A stretch of 64,000 nucleotides of DNA from Rhizobium sp. CCGE 510 (GCF_000292525.1 NZ_AEYF01000045.1:248001-312000), one strand, 5' to 3'; shown: positions 34,280 through 43,346, numbered from the stretch's first letter. The notes: generated by a model from the letters alone, not told the origin. Numbers and translations are program-made.

Positions 34280-35251
34280 CTAGCCCGCTGTCGAGGATGC
34301 GCGCCTGATACAGCGGAACCCTACGTGGCTCGTGGACGTATCCTCCTGCTCGGCATGACGGGCCGCGGGCCGATATCGTCTGCAGTAGTTCGGCGCGCAG
34401 AGATGAGAACCGCCCTTCAGAACCCGGCGCGGGATCGTTATCGCGGGCTGACGGCGGTCGTAGCTTGCGACGGGATCGCCGCCCCGAGGATTGTTCGGGA
34501 TGCAGCATGAGTGTCTGGCGGGCTCGGGGTGGCGGGTCGACCAATAGTCGCTGGTCCACTCCCATACATTCCCGATCATGTCGTAGAGGCCATAGCCATT
34601 CGCCGGGAAGGACCGGACCGCGGAACTCCGTTCACGCCCTTTCGGCTTCGTCGACTTGGTCGGGAAGACGCCCTGCCAGGTGTTTGCCATGATGACGTCG
34701 TCAGGCATCATCTCGCTTCCCCATGCGAATTCGACGTCGCCGAGCCCGCCCCGTGCGGCGAACTCCCATTCCGCCTCGGTCGGCAGGTCCAGTCCCGCCC
34801 ACCGCGCATAGGCCGTCGCGTCGGCATACGCCACGTGGACGACCGGATGGTCGAGCTTTCCCTTGAGGTCGCTAAGTCCGCCGAGCGGTCTGCGCCAGTT
34901 CGCGCCGAACTTGAACCTCCACCACTGGGAAATGTCGGAATCGTCGACCGTTTTCGGCTGGACGAACAAAAGAGAACCCGCGCGAAGCATCTCCGGGCGA
35001 GCACCCGGATAGTTTTTCGCGTCTGGGATCGTTTCGGCGACCGTGACATAACCCGTTGCCTTCACGAATTCGGCGAAGGCGCGGTTCGTAACCGGGGTTT
35101 CCTCGATCCAGAACCCGTCGACTTTCACCGGATGCGCAGGCGCCTCTTCGGGATAGTGCCGGTCGGAGCCCATGACGAACGTTCCACCGGGGATCCACAC
35201 CATTCCGTCGATCCGTGCAAGCGCGCCGTCTCCGTCGAATGCCAAAGCCAT
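34280..35251 (-). CDS. Formylglycine-generating enzyme (SUMF1/FGE family sulfatase maturase)
   Basis: A 323-residue cytoplasmic FGE domain protein starting with MVWIPGGTFVMGSDRHYPEE. Core motifs are LPTEAEWEFAARGG, DMIGNVWEWTSDYW and VLKGGSHLCAPNYCRRYRPA, ending in HVGFRC. The two cysteines C285 and C290 are the copper-binding/redox pair of true FGEs, so it should oxidise a sulfatase cysteine to formylglycine. The obvious client is the CTAGR arylsulfatase at 41559. GGAGG precedes the ATG, and a GTTACGGTAAC element lies 50-80 bases upstream. Confidence 0.92.
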   Translation of the reverse strand: MALAFDGDGALARIDGMVWIPGGTFVMGSDRHYPEEAPAHPVKVDGFWIEETPVTNRAFAEFVKATGYVTVAETIPDAKNYPGARPEMLRAGSLLFVQPKTVDDSDISQWWRFKFGANWRRPLGGLSDLKGKLDHPVVHVAYADATAYARWAGLDLPTEAEWEFAARGGLGDVEFAWGSEMMPDDVIMANTWQGVFPTKSTKPKGRERSSAVRSFPANGYGLYDMIGNVWEWTSDYWSTRHPEPARHSCCIPNNPRGGDPVASYDRRQPAITIPRRVLKGGSHLCAPNYCRRYRPAARHAEQEDTSTSHVGFRCIRRASSTAG

Positions 35252-35301
35252 ACCAGCCTCCGTCTGTCCAAGCGCAGCTTGTCCGAGGATTCACTCAAGT
35301 G

Positions 35302-35332
35302 GAAGGCATGTTACGGTAACGTCGGCCGTAAC
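35302..35332. promoter_or_regulatory. GTTACSGTAAC regulatory element upstream of the FGE gene
   Basis: Perfect GTTACGGTAAC dyad (35310-35320) with a second half-site CGTAAC (35327-35332); the two GTAAC copies are 12 bases apart as at 29.5 kb and 43.3 kb. The BatD stop codon TAA lies inside the dyad. Confidence 0.72.
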
Positions 35333-36591
35333 AACGGCGGATTCAGCGGCGGCAGGGCGTCACGGTGCGAGGGTTGATGTGGCGACGCGGTTAGAGCGAT
35401 CCGGGCGAGGGCTCTCCTGTCGACGACATCGTCGCCACCACCGAATAACGAGCGCTCGAGTTTTATGACCTCCGCCGCGACTGTTGCGGGCTGCGTCTTC
35501 GACCATGCGGACAGCGTCGCAAAATTCCATTCCCGGCTCCAGGCGTGCAGTGCGGCATACACTGTCGCGGCATCGCCCGAACGTATCATTCTCTGGAGTT
35601 GGCGCAGGCGATGTCCTGGCGAGGCGAGGTAAGCGTGTTGAATGGCTTTGGCGAGCGCCACCACTCGATGACGGTTCCACCACCCGAACAGCAGCAGTGC
35701 GGTCACGCTGAAGGTTGAAGCGATGATCGCCAAATCTGCCTGAGGCCCTGCATATTTCGCCTCCACGGAAGTGGTGGGGATGCCAGAACCGCGCTCGCTT
35801 TTCGAGACGTGGAACCTGATGGCGGGAAGGGTCGCTGCGGCTGGAGAATGGCCATCGACGTCGAACCATGGATACGACACTTCCGGAAGATCGAAGTCTC
35901 CGCCTGCCTGAGCGGTATAGACGATTGTATCCGTCCGTCTGCTGACCGTCTCGCCCCGTTCAGCCGGAACGCCGTCCTCGAGCTTCGCCGGCTTCGTGTA
36001 CTGCTTGAGGCCGAAGGGCAGTCCGACATTCACGGGCGGCATGGCAAGCGACTGCGTCTCGGCGGCGGTGATAACCACCGTACGGACGACCGCGTCGCCA
36101 GCTCTCAGAGACGCCGGATCCCGATCAAACGACTGTCTCAGTTCCAGTCCGCTCGCGGCGAAGACGACGTCCTGCTGCGTCGTTGCTGCAACATCGAACG
36201 ACAAGGGGGAGGTGACAACATTTGCTTTCGCCGGAACGCCTTCGTTCGACCAGCCTAGGGGGATCCTGATTGCCGGAATCGTGAAGGATCCAGATTGCTC
36301 GGGAACGACCGCGTATACCTTGCGAATGCCTGAATACTGAACGCCGCCAACTGTCTGCACGACGTTCTGAGCGCGCTCGCTCGAGAAGGTCACCAGAGCG
36401 TCGGGCACCTCGAACAGCGGAAACTGCGGCGGGGAAGTAAAGAAGTCGGGAGCGAACACCTCAACGACGACTGCGATCTGCTGGCCGGGAACGTACTGCG
36501 TTGTCTCGGCTAAGCTGGCCCGCCCGAAAGGCTCCGCTGCAAACGCAACGATCGGCGAGGCGAGCCATAATAGAATTCCCAACGCCCTCAC
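35311..36591 (-). CDS. BatD-like oxygen-tolerance protein
   Basis: A protein of about 426 residues: an N-terminal signal (ALGILLWLASPIVAFAAE), Ig-like beta domains (residues ~20-300, e.g. YVPGQQIAVVVEVFAPDFF), a membrane helix (IIASTFSVTALLLFGWW) and a cytosolic helical tail. This matches BatD/BamD-like proteins of aerotolerance operons. A GTG start at 36591 is chosen: it overlaps the preceding stop (GTGA) and follows GGAGGGC; the longer frame has no support. Last gene of the MoxR-Bat operon. Confidence 0.8.
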   Translation of the reverse strand: MRALGILLWLASPIVAFAAEPFGRASLAETTQYVPGQQIAVVVEVFAPDFFTSPPQFPLFEVPDALVTFSSERAQNVVQTVGGVQYSGIRKVYAVVPEQSGSFTIPAIRIPLGWSNEGVPAKANVVTSPLSFDVAATTQQDVVFAASGLELRQSFDRDPASLRAGDAVVRTVVITAAETQSLAMPPVNVGLPFGLKQYTKPAKLEDGVPAERGETVSRRTDTIVYTAQAGGDFDLPEVSYPWFDVDGHSPAAATLPAIRFHVSKSERGSGIPTTSVEAKYAGPQADLAIIASTFSVTALLLFGWWNRHRVVALAKAIQHAYLASPGHRLRQLQRMIRSGDAATVYAALHAWSREWNFATLSAWSKTQPATVAAEVIKLERSLFGGGDDVVDRRALARIALTASPHQPSHRDALPPLNPPLLRPTLP

Positions 36592-38072
36592 GGAGAACGC
36601 CCTCCCGCCTCGATCGCGAATTTCCTCGCCATCAGATCGGCCGGGCTGACAACGATGTTCTTCACCCACATCTCGGATGTCTGTTCGGCGACGTTCACTT
36701 CTCCGGCCTTTCCTTTCTTGCCCTTGTCGTCGAAGCGGACGTCGTCGGGTTTTTCATTCGGCTCCTGCGGCTGGTCTTCGTCGTCCTGCTGCTGTTTTAG
36801 CAGCCTTTTTGCAATGGCGAGGTTGGCGTCGGCCTCCGCCCAGTCCGGTCTGGCCCGGAGGCTGTTTTCATATGCGGTGATCGCGTCTTCGAAGTTTTCC
36901 AAACGGAGGAGGGCATTGCCTCTATCGAACTGTGCCTCCGGAGTGGTCGGGACCGCGAAGGACTCGGCCGCCTCCTTGATGCGACCGGCCCGGTAAAGCG
37001 CGACACCCTTCCACATAGGATCGCGAAACAGATCTGCTGCGGACGCATAGTCGCCGCGCTCGAAGGCAAGTCGCCCCTGCTGGTCGGGCGTCAGCCACAT
37101 ATCCCGCCACCCGGCAGCCTCGGCAGCTGTGGGTGAAAGCAAATGGGCGGCCAACAGAAGGACGGAGAGCTTGACGACCCAGCCACGCCTAAACGAAAAC
37201 GCAAAAAGAATGCTTACCGGGAAAAGCAGATACCAACCGGCGTCGCGCCATCTGTTTCCCTGCGACGCCGCGGACGAGAAGTTCGTACGGACCTGCCGCG
37301 CTATCCAATCGACATCCGCCTCGTCTGATGTGACCGTGGCGACCGCGGCTCCCGTCTTGGCACCGGCCGTCTTGAGCGCGTCGAGGTCGAGGCCGCCTGC
37401 CTGCGTGCCGATGCCGAGAACGACCAGCCCGGCCTTCGTCCCTGCCAGCGCCGGCACCGCGCCCGTCTCGACGCCATCAGTCAACAACAGGATGGTTCCC
37501 GGTGCGCCATCGCTCTGCAGCAAGCCCGCCGCCGTCTTGACCGCAGCCGCGGTGTCCTTGCCGGGCTTCGGCATGATCGCGATCGCAAGTGCATCCGTGT
37601 AGGTCTCGATGAGATCGGCGTCGTCGGTCAGCGGCACCACGAGATGCGCCGTTCCGGCATAGGCAATGACGGCCGTGCGGGCGCCGGGCCGGCTGGCGAG
37701 GATGTCGTGGATCTTCAATTTGGCGCGCTCGAGCCTGCTCGGGCTTACGTCTTTTGCGTCCATCGTCTTCGAGAGATCGACGGCAATGACAAGCGACGCT
37801 GTGTCGGAAACGAAGGGCGGAGGTTCTCGTTGCCATGTCGGACCGGAAAGACCAAGTACCGCAACGGTCAGAATGGCGGCGAGCAACCAGGACGGCCACG
37901 CGCGGATGCGGGCCTCTGGTTCGACGATGAGGTGGCCAAGCAGGTGATCAGCGATCATGCCCTTCCACTGGCCTTTGAGATCCTGCGAGCGGAAACTAAG
38001 CCACAAGACGAGAGCCGGAGCCAGCAGTGCCAAAAGCCACCACGGCCTGAGAAAGTGGAAATCTCCGATCAT
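36588..38072 (-). CDS. BatB/BatC fusion: von Willebrand A domain plus TPR protein
   Basis: A 494-residue membrane protein. Two N-terminal helices (WWLLALLAPALVLWL and WLLAAILTVAVLGLSG) are followed by a vWA domain with MIDAS residues VIAVDLSKTMDA and LLTDGVETG, two more helices (~310-350), then TPR repeats (ADLFRDPMWKGVALYRAGRI, AQFDRGNALLRLENFEDAI) and an acidic Gln/Asp-rich linker. In many bacteria BatB (vWA) and BatC (TPR) are separate; here they are joined. The ATG overlaps the stop of BatA (ATGA). Confidence 0.82.
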   Translation of the reverse strand: MIGDFHFLRPWWLLALLAPALVLWLSFRSQDLKGQWKGMIADHLLGHLIVEPEARIRAWPSWLLAAILTVAVLGLSGPTWQREPPPFVSDTASLVIAVDLSKTMDAKDVSPSRLERAKLKIHDILASRPGARTAVIAYAGTAHLVVPLTDDADLIETYTDALAIAIMPKPGKDTAAAVKTAAGLLQSDGAPGTILLLTDGVETGAVPALAGTKAGLVVLGIGTQAGGLDLDALKTAGAKTGAAVATVTSDEADVDWIARQVRTNFSSAASQGNRWRDAGWYLLFPVSILFAFSFRRGWVVKLSVLLLAAHLLSPTAAEAAGWRDMWLTPDQQGRLAFERGDYASAADLFRDPMWKGVALYRAGRIKEAAESFAVPTTPEAQFDRGNALLRLENFEDAITAYENSLRARPDWAEADANLAIAKRLLKQQQDDEDQPQEPNEKPDDVRFDDKGKKGKAGEVNVAEQTSEMWVKNIVVSPADLMARKFAIEAGGRSP

Positions 38073-39058
38073 GCGGGCACCCTCCTGCGGATCATAGAGA
38101 GAAACCCCGCCGTTCCATGCCAGACGACCAGCAGGGCCACAGCGGCGGCCAGCGGCCATTGGAACAGGGTAGCCCGTGGCCGCCAGGACGTCGTCTTCTG
38201 GTCTTCGGGCGTAATCTCGTCGAGCGTCTTGTAGATCCCTGCAAGTTGATCGGCGTCGCCGCCGAAGAAATAGCGGCCGCCTGTCTTCGTGGCGATCTCC
38301 TGCAGCGTTGAGGCGTCGAGCTTATCCTCTCCCGTCGCCTCCGGGTCGCCGATGCCGACGGTGTGAACGACGATGCCCTTGGTCGCGGCGATCTCGGCGG
38401 CTTTCAAGGGCGGCATCTTGCTGGCCGTGTCGTTTCCATCGGTCAGCACGACAAGCACCTTTTCCGGAACCGTCGTCTTCTCGAACATGCGGATCGCCAG
38501 TCCCAAAGTGTCGCCCATCGCGGTACGCGGCCCGGCCATACCGGGGAGAAGGCCGTCGATCATGTCGCGTACCAGAGCGTGGTCCAACGTGAAGGGAGCA
38601 AGCGGGTATGGCGCATCGCCGAAAACGACGAGGCCGATACGGTCTCCCGGACGTCTCGCGACGAAATCCGACACGACCGCCCGCACCGCGTCGACCCGCG
38701 CCTCAATCTCGCCGCCCGACAGACGAAAATCCTTTGTCTCCATGGATTGTGACAGGTCGAGCGCAAGCAGGATGTCTCGTTGCGGCTCGTTTTTCTCGAT
38801 CGGCGGTTCGACCAGCTCCGGCCGCGCCAGGGCAAGGACGACGAGGCACCATGCGGCTCCTTCCACCAAAGTCTGCGGCAAGGCGCGACGGGATACCACC
38901 GAGCCCGCCGAAGGCGTCACGCCCGCGGCTTCGGCGACCTTGTCGAAGAACGGCAGCCGGATCGATGCCGATGTCTCGCGATGGGCGGGCAGAACCCACC
39001 AGACGATCAACGGGACCGGGAGGGCCAGCAGCAGCCACGGGAAGGCGAGTTCATACAT
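38069..39058 (-). CDS. BatA-like von Willebrand A domain membrane protein
   Basis: A 329-residue protein with an N-terminal helix (FPWLLLALPVPLIVWWVLP), a second helix before the vWA domain, and MIDAS motifs LLALDLSQSMETKD, GPRTAMGDTLG and VVLTDGNDTA. A C-terminal helix (AAAVALLVVWHGTAGFLS) anchors the other end. It probably docks with MoxR/DUF58 in a periplasm-facing assembly. Start 39058 overlaps the DUF4381 gene by 8 bases; the longer frame has no ribosome-binding site. Confidence 0.85.
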   Translation of the reverse strand: MYELAFPWLLLALPVPLIVWWVLPAHRETSASIRLPFFDKVAEAAGVTPSAGSVVSRRALPQTLVEGAAWCLVVLALARPELVEPPIEKNEPQRDILLALDLSQSMETKDFRLSGGEIEARVDAVRAVVSDFVARRPGDRIGLVVFGDAPYPLAPFTLDHALVRDMIDGLLPGMAGPRTAMGDTLGLAIRMFEKTTVPEKVLVVLTDGNDTASKMPPLKAAEIAATKGIVVHTVGIGDPEATGEDKLDASTLQEIATKTGGRYFFGGDADQLAGIYKTLDEITPEDQKTTSWRPRATLFQWPLAAAVALLVVWHGTAGFLSMIRRRVPA

Positions 39059-39569
39059 GGTGGCCGCCGATCCATCGCCGCGCATCTTCCGCGAGATCGT
39101 CTCCGAGGTCGTCAGGCAGCCGTTCGAGGAATGTTGCGTCGCGGTATTCGATGTCGTCGGCCATCTCGGAAAGGAGCGGCCGGCCACCGGGGCGGCCGTG
39201 CTCGGTCAGGAAGTTCGACCATTCATTGCCGGACAGTCTGGCCACCTTTTCCCGGCCCCATGTTTTGATCGCGACGCGCTTCAGAAGAACGCCGAGATCT
39301 TGAAGGGCAGCTTGCCTGGAGGTCGCCGAGCGGAGCCGTTGTTCGATCCCATCAAGAAGCTTCAATGCCTCCCGCCGGTAGGCGTTGCGTCGATAGCGCA
39401 AGATGGCGAACGCTACCCAGGTCGCCAGCGCCAAAACAGCGACGGATGCCGCCGCCAGCCATCCCCACGTCTGCGGGAGCCACGACACGGGTGACGGTAG
39501 GACGATGTCCTTCATCGTACGAAGAGCAGTCGCCGTCATTGGATCGAGAGATGGCGCGTCGGTCTCCAT
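39051..39569 (-). CDS. DUF4381 membrane protein of the MoxR-Bat operon
   Basis: A 172-residue protein with one membrane helix (WLAAASVAVLALATWVAFAI, ~38-57) and a basic cytosolic helical domain (RREALKLLDGIEQRLRSATS, GNEWSNFLTEHG). This is the standard DUF4381 component found between DUF58 and vWA genes. The start overlaps the DUF58 stop by one base (TGATG). Confidence 0.82.
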   Translation of the reverse strand: METDAPSLDPMTATALRTMKDIVLPSPVSWLPQTWGWLAAASVAVLALATWVAFAILRYRRNAYRREALKLLDGIEQRLRSATSRQAALQDLGVLLKRVAIKTWGREKVARLSGNEWSNFLTEHGRPGGRPLLSEMADDIEYRDATFLERLPDDLGDDLAEDARRWIGGHHV

Positions 39570-40507
39570 CAGCGTCGCCTCTGTTGCCAGGCGGACTGCT
39601 CGAGCAGGCGGCGAAGCTGCGGTGCAGTTTCCTCGGCAGCGGATATCGGCAGCATCGGAAGGCCGAGCTCCTTTTGCCAGGTGTGCAGTTCTCTGCCCCG
39701 ACTCCGGGCGAAGGCGTCGATCGAGTCTCTGACGGAATTTCTGCCAAGAGAAAGCTCTGCTTGAAGCCCGCCGCCGCTCACCACCATGTCGCCGCTCTTC
39801 GGCAATTCCAGCAGAAAAGGATCGTAGATCAGCAGGCAGAGAACGTCGTTCGTCGCAGTAAGCCGCAGCAGCAGGTCGCGGGTCGTCTCGCTATGGCCGT
39901 CGAAATCCGTAACGACGATGACCAAATGGTCGTGATGGGCGATGTTGGCGACCTTTTGCAAGGCGTCATCCAGTGCCGCGGGCGAGGGCACACCTGAATA
40001 GGCGGAAAGCGATGCGTTTCGCTCGGCGATCCGGTCGGCCAGTGCGATCACGGCATTGCGGCTGCGATGCGGCTTGAGCTCATCCATGCCTTTGTCGCCG
40101 AAAACGAAACCGCCTACCCGATCGCCGGATCCCAGAATGCGCCAGGCGCAGAGCATCGCCGCCTCTGCCGCCGCGACCGACTTCATCGAGCGCCGGCTGC
40201 CGAAGAACATGTTAATGCGCTGGTCGACGACGATCAGTGCCGGACGCTCCTTCTCTTCGGAATAGACGCGGACAACGGGTCTCGCGGTGCGCGCCGTGAC
40301 GCGCCAGTCGATCGAGCGGATATCGTCGCCCGGAAGATAATCGCGCAGTTCCTCGAACGTCAGTCCGCGCCCGCGCATTGCGGAATTCATCCGTCCTGCG
40401 AGCTGCTCGTGGCTGCGCGCCTTCTGTACGAAGCTCAGGTCACGGGCTCGGGCCTCGAGAGCGACGAGCTGTTCTGTCGAAACATAGACGCCGTCTCGCG
40501 CAGGCAT
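39569..40507 (-). CDS. DUF58 domain protein of the MoxR-Bat operon
   Basis: A 312-residue protein with the DUF58 signature RGRGLTFEELRDYLPGDDIR followed by SIDWRVTARTARPVVRVY, and a vWA-like fold around it. It is the usual partner of MoxR ATPases. It follows MoxR after 9 bases with GGAGGGGG before the ATG. Confidence 0.88.
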   Translation of the reverse strand: MPARDGVYVSTEQLVALEARARDLSFVQKARSHEQLAGRMNSAMRGRGLTFEELRDYLPGDDIRSIDWRVTARTARPVVRVYSEEKERPALIVVDQRINMFFGSRRSMKSVAAAEAAMLCAWRILGSGDRVGGFVFGDKGMDELKPHRSRNAVIALADRIAERNASLSAYSGVPSPAALDDALQKVANIAHHDHLVIVVTDFDGHSETTRDLLLRLTATNDVLCLLIYDPFLLELPKSGDMVVSGGGLQAELSLGRNSVRDSIDAFARSRGRELHTWQKELGLPMLPISAAEETAPQLRRLLEQSAWQQRRR

Positions 40508-40516
40508 GCCCCCTCC

Positions 40517-41494
40517 TTACGAGACCGCCACCAGATCGGTGATCCTTTCGATCACCTGATCCGGCGTCGTGTTCGATGCATGGGCGTCGTAGGTGAGAAT
40601 AAGACGGTGTCGAAACACCCCGTGAACGATCGCTTTCACGTCGTCGGGCGTGACGTAGTCGCGGCCCTTCAGCCAGGCGTAGGATCTGGAGACCTTGTCG
40701 AGCCCGATCATCCCGCGCGGGCTTGCACCCACCTGCAGCAGTTTCGCGAGATCCTTGTCGTAGCGGTCGGGATACCTTGTCGCGAAGACGAGGGCCACCA
40801 TGTATTTCTCGACGGGATCGGAGACGGTGACGGTGCCGATCTCCTTGCGGGCATCGAACACCGCCTGCGGATCGAGCTTCGGCGGAGGCGATGCTTTCGT
40901 GCTGCTATGAGCCTCGTTCTCCTCGTCGCGGTTGAGGCGCATGATCAAGGCTTCCGAGGTCTCGTCGGGGTAGCCGACTTCGACATGCATCAGGAATCGG
41001 TCAAGCTGTGCCTCGGGCAGGGGATAAATCCCCTCCTGCTCGATAGGGTTTTGCGTTGCCATCACCATGAAGAGGTCGGGCAGGGGATAGCTCTTTCCGC
41101 CGACCGTGACCTGCCGCTCCTCCATGGCTTCAAGGAGCGCCGACTGCACCTTTGCTGGTGCCCGGTTGATCTCGTCGGCCAGGATCAGGTTGGCGAAGAT
41201 CGGGCCCTGCTGGAACTTGAATTCGCCCTTGCCGCCTTCGGAGAAATAGATTTCCGAGCCGGTGATGTCGGCAGGCAGCAGGTCGGGAGTGAACTGGACA
41301 CGGGAGAGTTGGGAATCCAGGTTTTTGGCAAGGCTCTTGATGGCACGGGTCTTCGCAAGGCCGGGCAGTCCCTCGACCAGCAGGTGGCCATTCGCAAGCA
41401 GGCCAAGCAGGAGACGTTCGACCATCTGATCCTGGCCGATGATCGATTGGCCGATGCGCTTGCCCAGCGCAATAATGTCATCTCGTGCGGTCAT
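40517..41494 (-). CDS. MoxR-family AAA+ ATPase
   Basis: A 325-residue AAA+ protein: Walker A GLPGLAKT, Walker B ANLILADEINRAPAKVQSAL, sensor region MVMATQNPIEQEGIYPLPEA, and the C-terminal lid GASPRGMIGLDK. MoxR ATPases act as chaperones for vWA-domain partners, here encoded downstream. It heads the Bat operon. A terminator-like hairpin separates it from the sulfatase gene, with only 64 bases between them, so it either has its own promoter there or receives read-through. Confidence 0.92.
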   Translation of the reverse strand: MTARDDIIALGKRIGQSIIGQDQMVERLLLGLLANGHLLVEGLPGLAKTRAIKSLAKNLDSQLSRVQFTPDLLPADITGSEIYFSEGGKGEFKFQQGPIFANLILADEINRAPAKVQSALLEAMEERQVTVGGKSYPLPDLFMVMATQNPIEQEGIYPLPEAQLDRFLMHVEVGYPDETSEALIMRLNRDEENEAHSSTKASPPPKLDPQAVFDARKEIGTVTVSDPVEKYMVALVFATRYPDRYDKDLAKLLQVGASPRGMIGLDKVSRSYAWLKGRDYVTPDDVKAIVHGVFRHRLILTYDAHASNTTPDQVIERITDLVAVS

Positions 41495-41520
41495 GATGGT
41501 TCCGATGGATCGAGAAAAGC

Positions 41521-41548
41521 GGAGACGCGCAACGCGATGCGCGTCTCC
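41521..41548 (-). terminator. Hairpin between arylsulfatase and moxR
   Basis: GGAGACGCGC and GCGCGTCTCC form a perfect 10-base stem with an 8-base loop, 11 bases after the sulfatase stop; GCTTTTCTCG follows in the minus-strand sense, a short U-rich tail. It is probably a partial terminator between the sulfatase and the MoxR-Bat genes. Confidence 0.7.
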
Positions 41549-41558
41549 TTCGTGCCTG

Positions 41559-43187
41559 TCACTTCTCGATACCGCGATCCTTGAAGGACTGGTCGATCGC
41601 CTTGTCCACCTGAGCGCGGACGCCTTCCACGTTGAAGCTGGCGACCCGCTGGCTCGGCGGATACTTGACGAAAGTTTCCAGGAAGCTGGCTGCCTTCAAT
41701 TGTCCCTTGACCAGCAGATAGTCGTTGCGAACCAGCCAGTCATTATATTGGTCGGAGACGACGTCAGCCCGCTCGTAAGGGTCCATGCGCAGGTTGAAAA
41801 GCTTCGGAAGACGCCAGGTGACTAGCGGCGTCTGCCAGACTGCGAAGCCGCCCACCGCGGGCTGTTCCTTGAACACCACCTTCCAGTCGTCATAGCGAAT
41901 GCCGACAAGATCGCCGTCGTCGTCGAAGTAATAGAAGTCGCTGCGTGCGCTCTTGTCGGACTTGCCCGTCAGGTAGTCGAGTTGGTTGTAGCCGTCGAGA
42001 TGGTCCTTGAAGGTGCTGCTGCTGCCGGACGGCTGCCAACCGTTCAAAAGACGCGTTTTGACGTCTGCGTCGCCGGCTGCCGCAAGCAAGGTCGGGAACC
42101 AGTCGAGGCCCGAGACCATGCCGTTGACTATCTGGCCGGGTGCAATGTGGCCGGGCCACCTAACCATGGCGGGGACGCGGAACGCGCCTTCCCAGTTGGT
42201 GTCCTTTTCGCTACGGAACGGCGTCGTTGCCGCGTCGGGCCATGAGAACTGGTTCGGCCCGTTGTCGGTGCTGTAGACGACGATGGTATTCTCCGCGATA
42301 CCGAGGTCATCGAGAGCCTTGAGCAGCTTGCCGACGTCGCCATCATGCTCGATCATGCCATCGGCATATTCGTTGCCCGGCATGCCGCTTTGTCCTTTCA
42401 TGGAATCACGCACATGAGTGAAGACGTGCATGCGCGTCGTGTTCATCCATGTGAAGAACGGCTTGTTCTGCTTTGCCTGCCGCCCCATGAAGTCGATCGC
42501 GGCGGCAGTCGTCTCGTCGTCGATCGTCTCCATCCGCTTCTTCGTCAGCGGTCCGGTATCCTCGACCTTGCCGTCGGCGGAAGCCTTGATCACGCCACGT
42601 GGGTTATAGGCCTTGAGGAACTCTGCGTCGTCCTTCGGCCAGTAGGGAGCTTCCGGCTCCTCTTCGGCATTGAGATGGTAGAGGTTGCCGAAGAATTCGT
42701 CGAAGCCGTGGTTGGTCGGCAGGTATTCGTCGCGGTCACCGAGATGATTCTTGCCAAATTGCCCAGTCGCGTAGCCGAGAGGTTTGAGCGCCTGAGCGAT
42801 CGTCATGTCGCCAGGCTGCAGGCCGACGGCGACGCCCGGCGCGCCGACCTTGCAGAGGCCGGTGCGCAGGCAGGTCTGGCCGGTGATGAACGTCGAGCGG
42901 CCCGCCGTGCAAGAATTCTCGGCATAGTAATCCGTGAACATCATGCCAGCCTTGGCGATGCTGTCGATGTTCGGCGTCTTGTAGCCAACCACGCCCATCG
43001 AATAGGCGCTGATATTCGTCTGGCCGACGTCGTCGCCGAAGATGACCAGTATGTTCGGCCTAGCAGTCGCTGGCGCGGCCGGCGTGGCCTGCTGAGCGGA
43101 CGCCGCGAACGGAACCAGGGCGGTCGAGGCAAGCGCGATCGCGGCGGCGGCGGTCGCCCTGAGGATCGTCTCGTGAAGCCGCTTCAT
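41559..43187 (-). CDS. Arylsulfatase, Cys-type, exported (type I sulfatase)
   Basis: A 542-residue sulfatase. Residues 1-31 are a signal peptide (ending VPFAASAQQ). The metal-binding start is NILVIFGDDVGQTNIS; the active-site stretch ENSCTAGRSTFITGQ has Cys93 as the formylglycine precursor (C-x-A-x-R variant of C-x-P-S-R). Further metal ligands lie in VYSTDNGPNQ. It should hydrolyse a sulfate ester in the periplasm after oxidation of Cys93 by the FGE at 34280. GGAGG precedes ATG 43187; the longer frame is rejected. A GTTAC element lies ~105 bases upstream. The substrate is unknown. Confidence 0.92.
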   Translation of the reverse strand: MKRLHETILRATAAAAIALASTALVPFAASAQQATPAAPATARPNILVIFGDDVGQTNISAYSMGVVGYKTPNIDSIAKAGMMFTDYYAENSCTAGRSTFITGQTCLRTGLCKVGAPGVAVGLQPGDMTIAQALKPLGYATGQFGKNHLGDRDEYLPTNHGFDEFFGNLYHLNAEEEPEAPYWPKDDAEFLKAYNPRGVIKASADGKVEDTGPLTKKRMETIDDETTAAAIDFMGRQAKQNKPFFTWMNTTRMHVFTHVRDSMKGQSGMPGNEYADGMIEHDGDVGKLLKALDDLGIAENTIVVYSTDNGPNQFSWPDAATTPFRSEKDTNWEGAFRVPAMVRWPGHIAPGQIVNGMVSGLDWFPTLLAAAGDADVKTRLLNGWQPSGSSSTFKDHLDGYNQLDYLTGKSDKSARSDFYYFDDDGDLVGIRYDDWKVVFKEQPAVGGFAVWQTPLVTWRLPKLFNLRMDPYERADVVSDQYNDWLVRNDYLLVKGQLKAASFLETFVKYPPSQRVASFNVEGVRAQVDKAIDQSFKDRGIEK

Positions 43188-43290
43188 GGCCGGCCTCCGC
43201 AAATCTCGATATTGCACGGCATCGCACTCTCCTTCGGTTTTGACAGGAAACGGGCAGTCTTCGCGAGTGTCGTCAGGAACCATCCAATGG

Positions 43291-43330
43291 GAAGTACGAT
43301 ACGGTAACGGAGGGCGTAACATGGGGTTAC
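43291..43330. promoter_or_regulatory. GTTACSGTAAC-type element upstream of the arylsulfatase
   Basis: GAAGTAC (43291-43297), then GATACGGTAAC (43298-43308, one mismatch in the left arm), CGTAAC (43315-43320) and GTTAC (43326-43330). GTAAC copies are 12 bases apart. Read towards the sulfatase the order ends in GTACTTCCC, as at the HAD gene. Confidence 0.7.
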
Positions 43331-43346
43331 ATCGGACCCTTGGCCC

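Noticed and set aside
40067-41584. A 505-codon plus-strand open frame opposite DUF58 and MoxR
   Set aside because: It spans two recognised minus-strand genes and their boundary, so it is a by-product of their codon usage.
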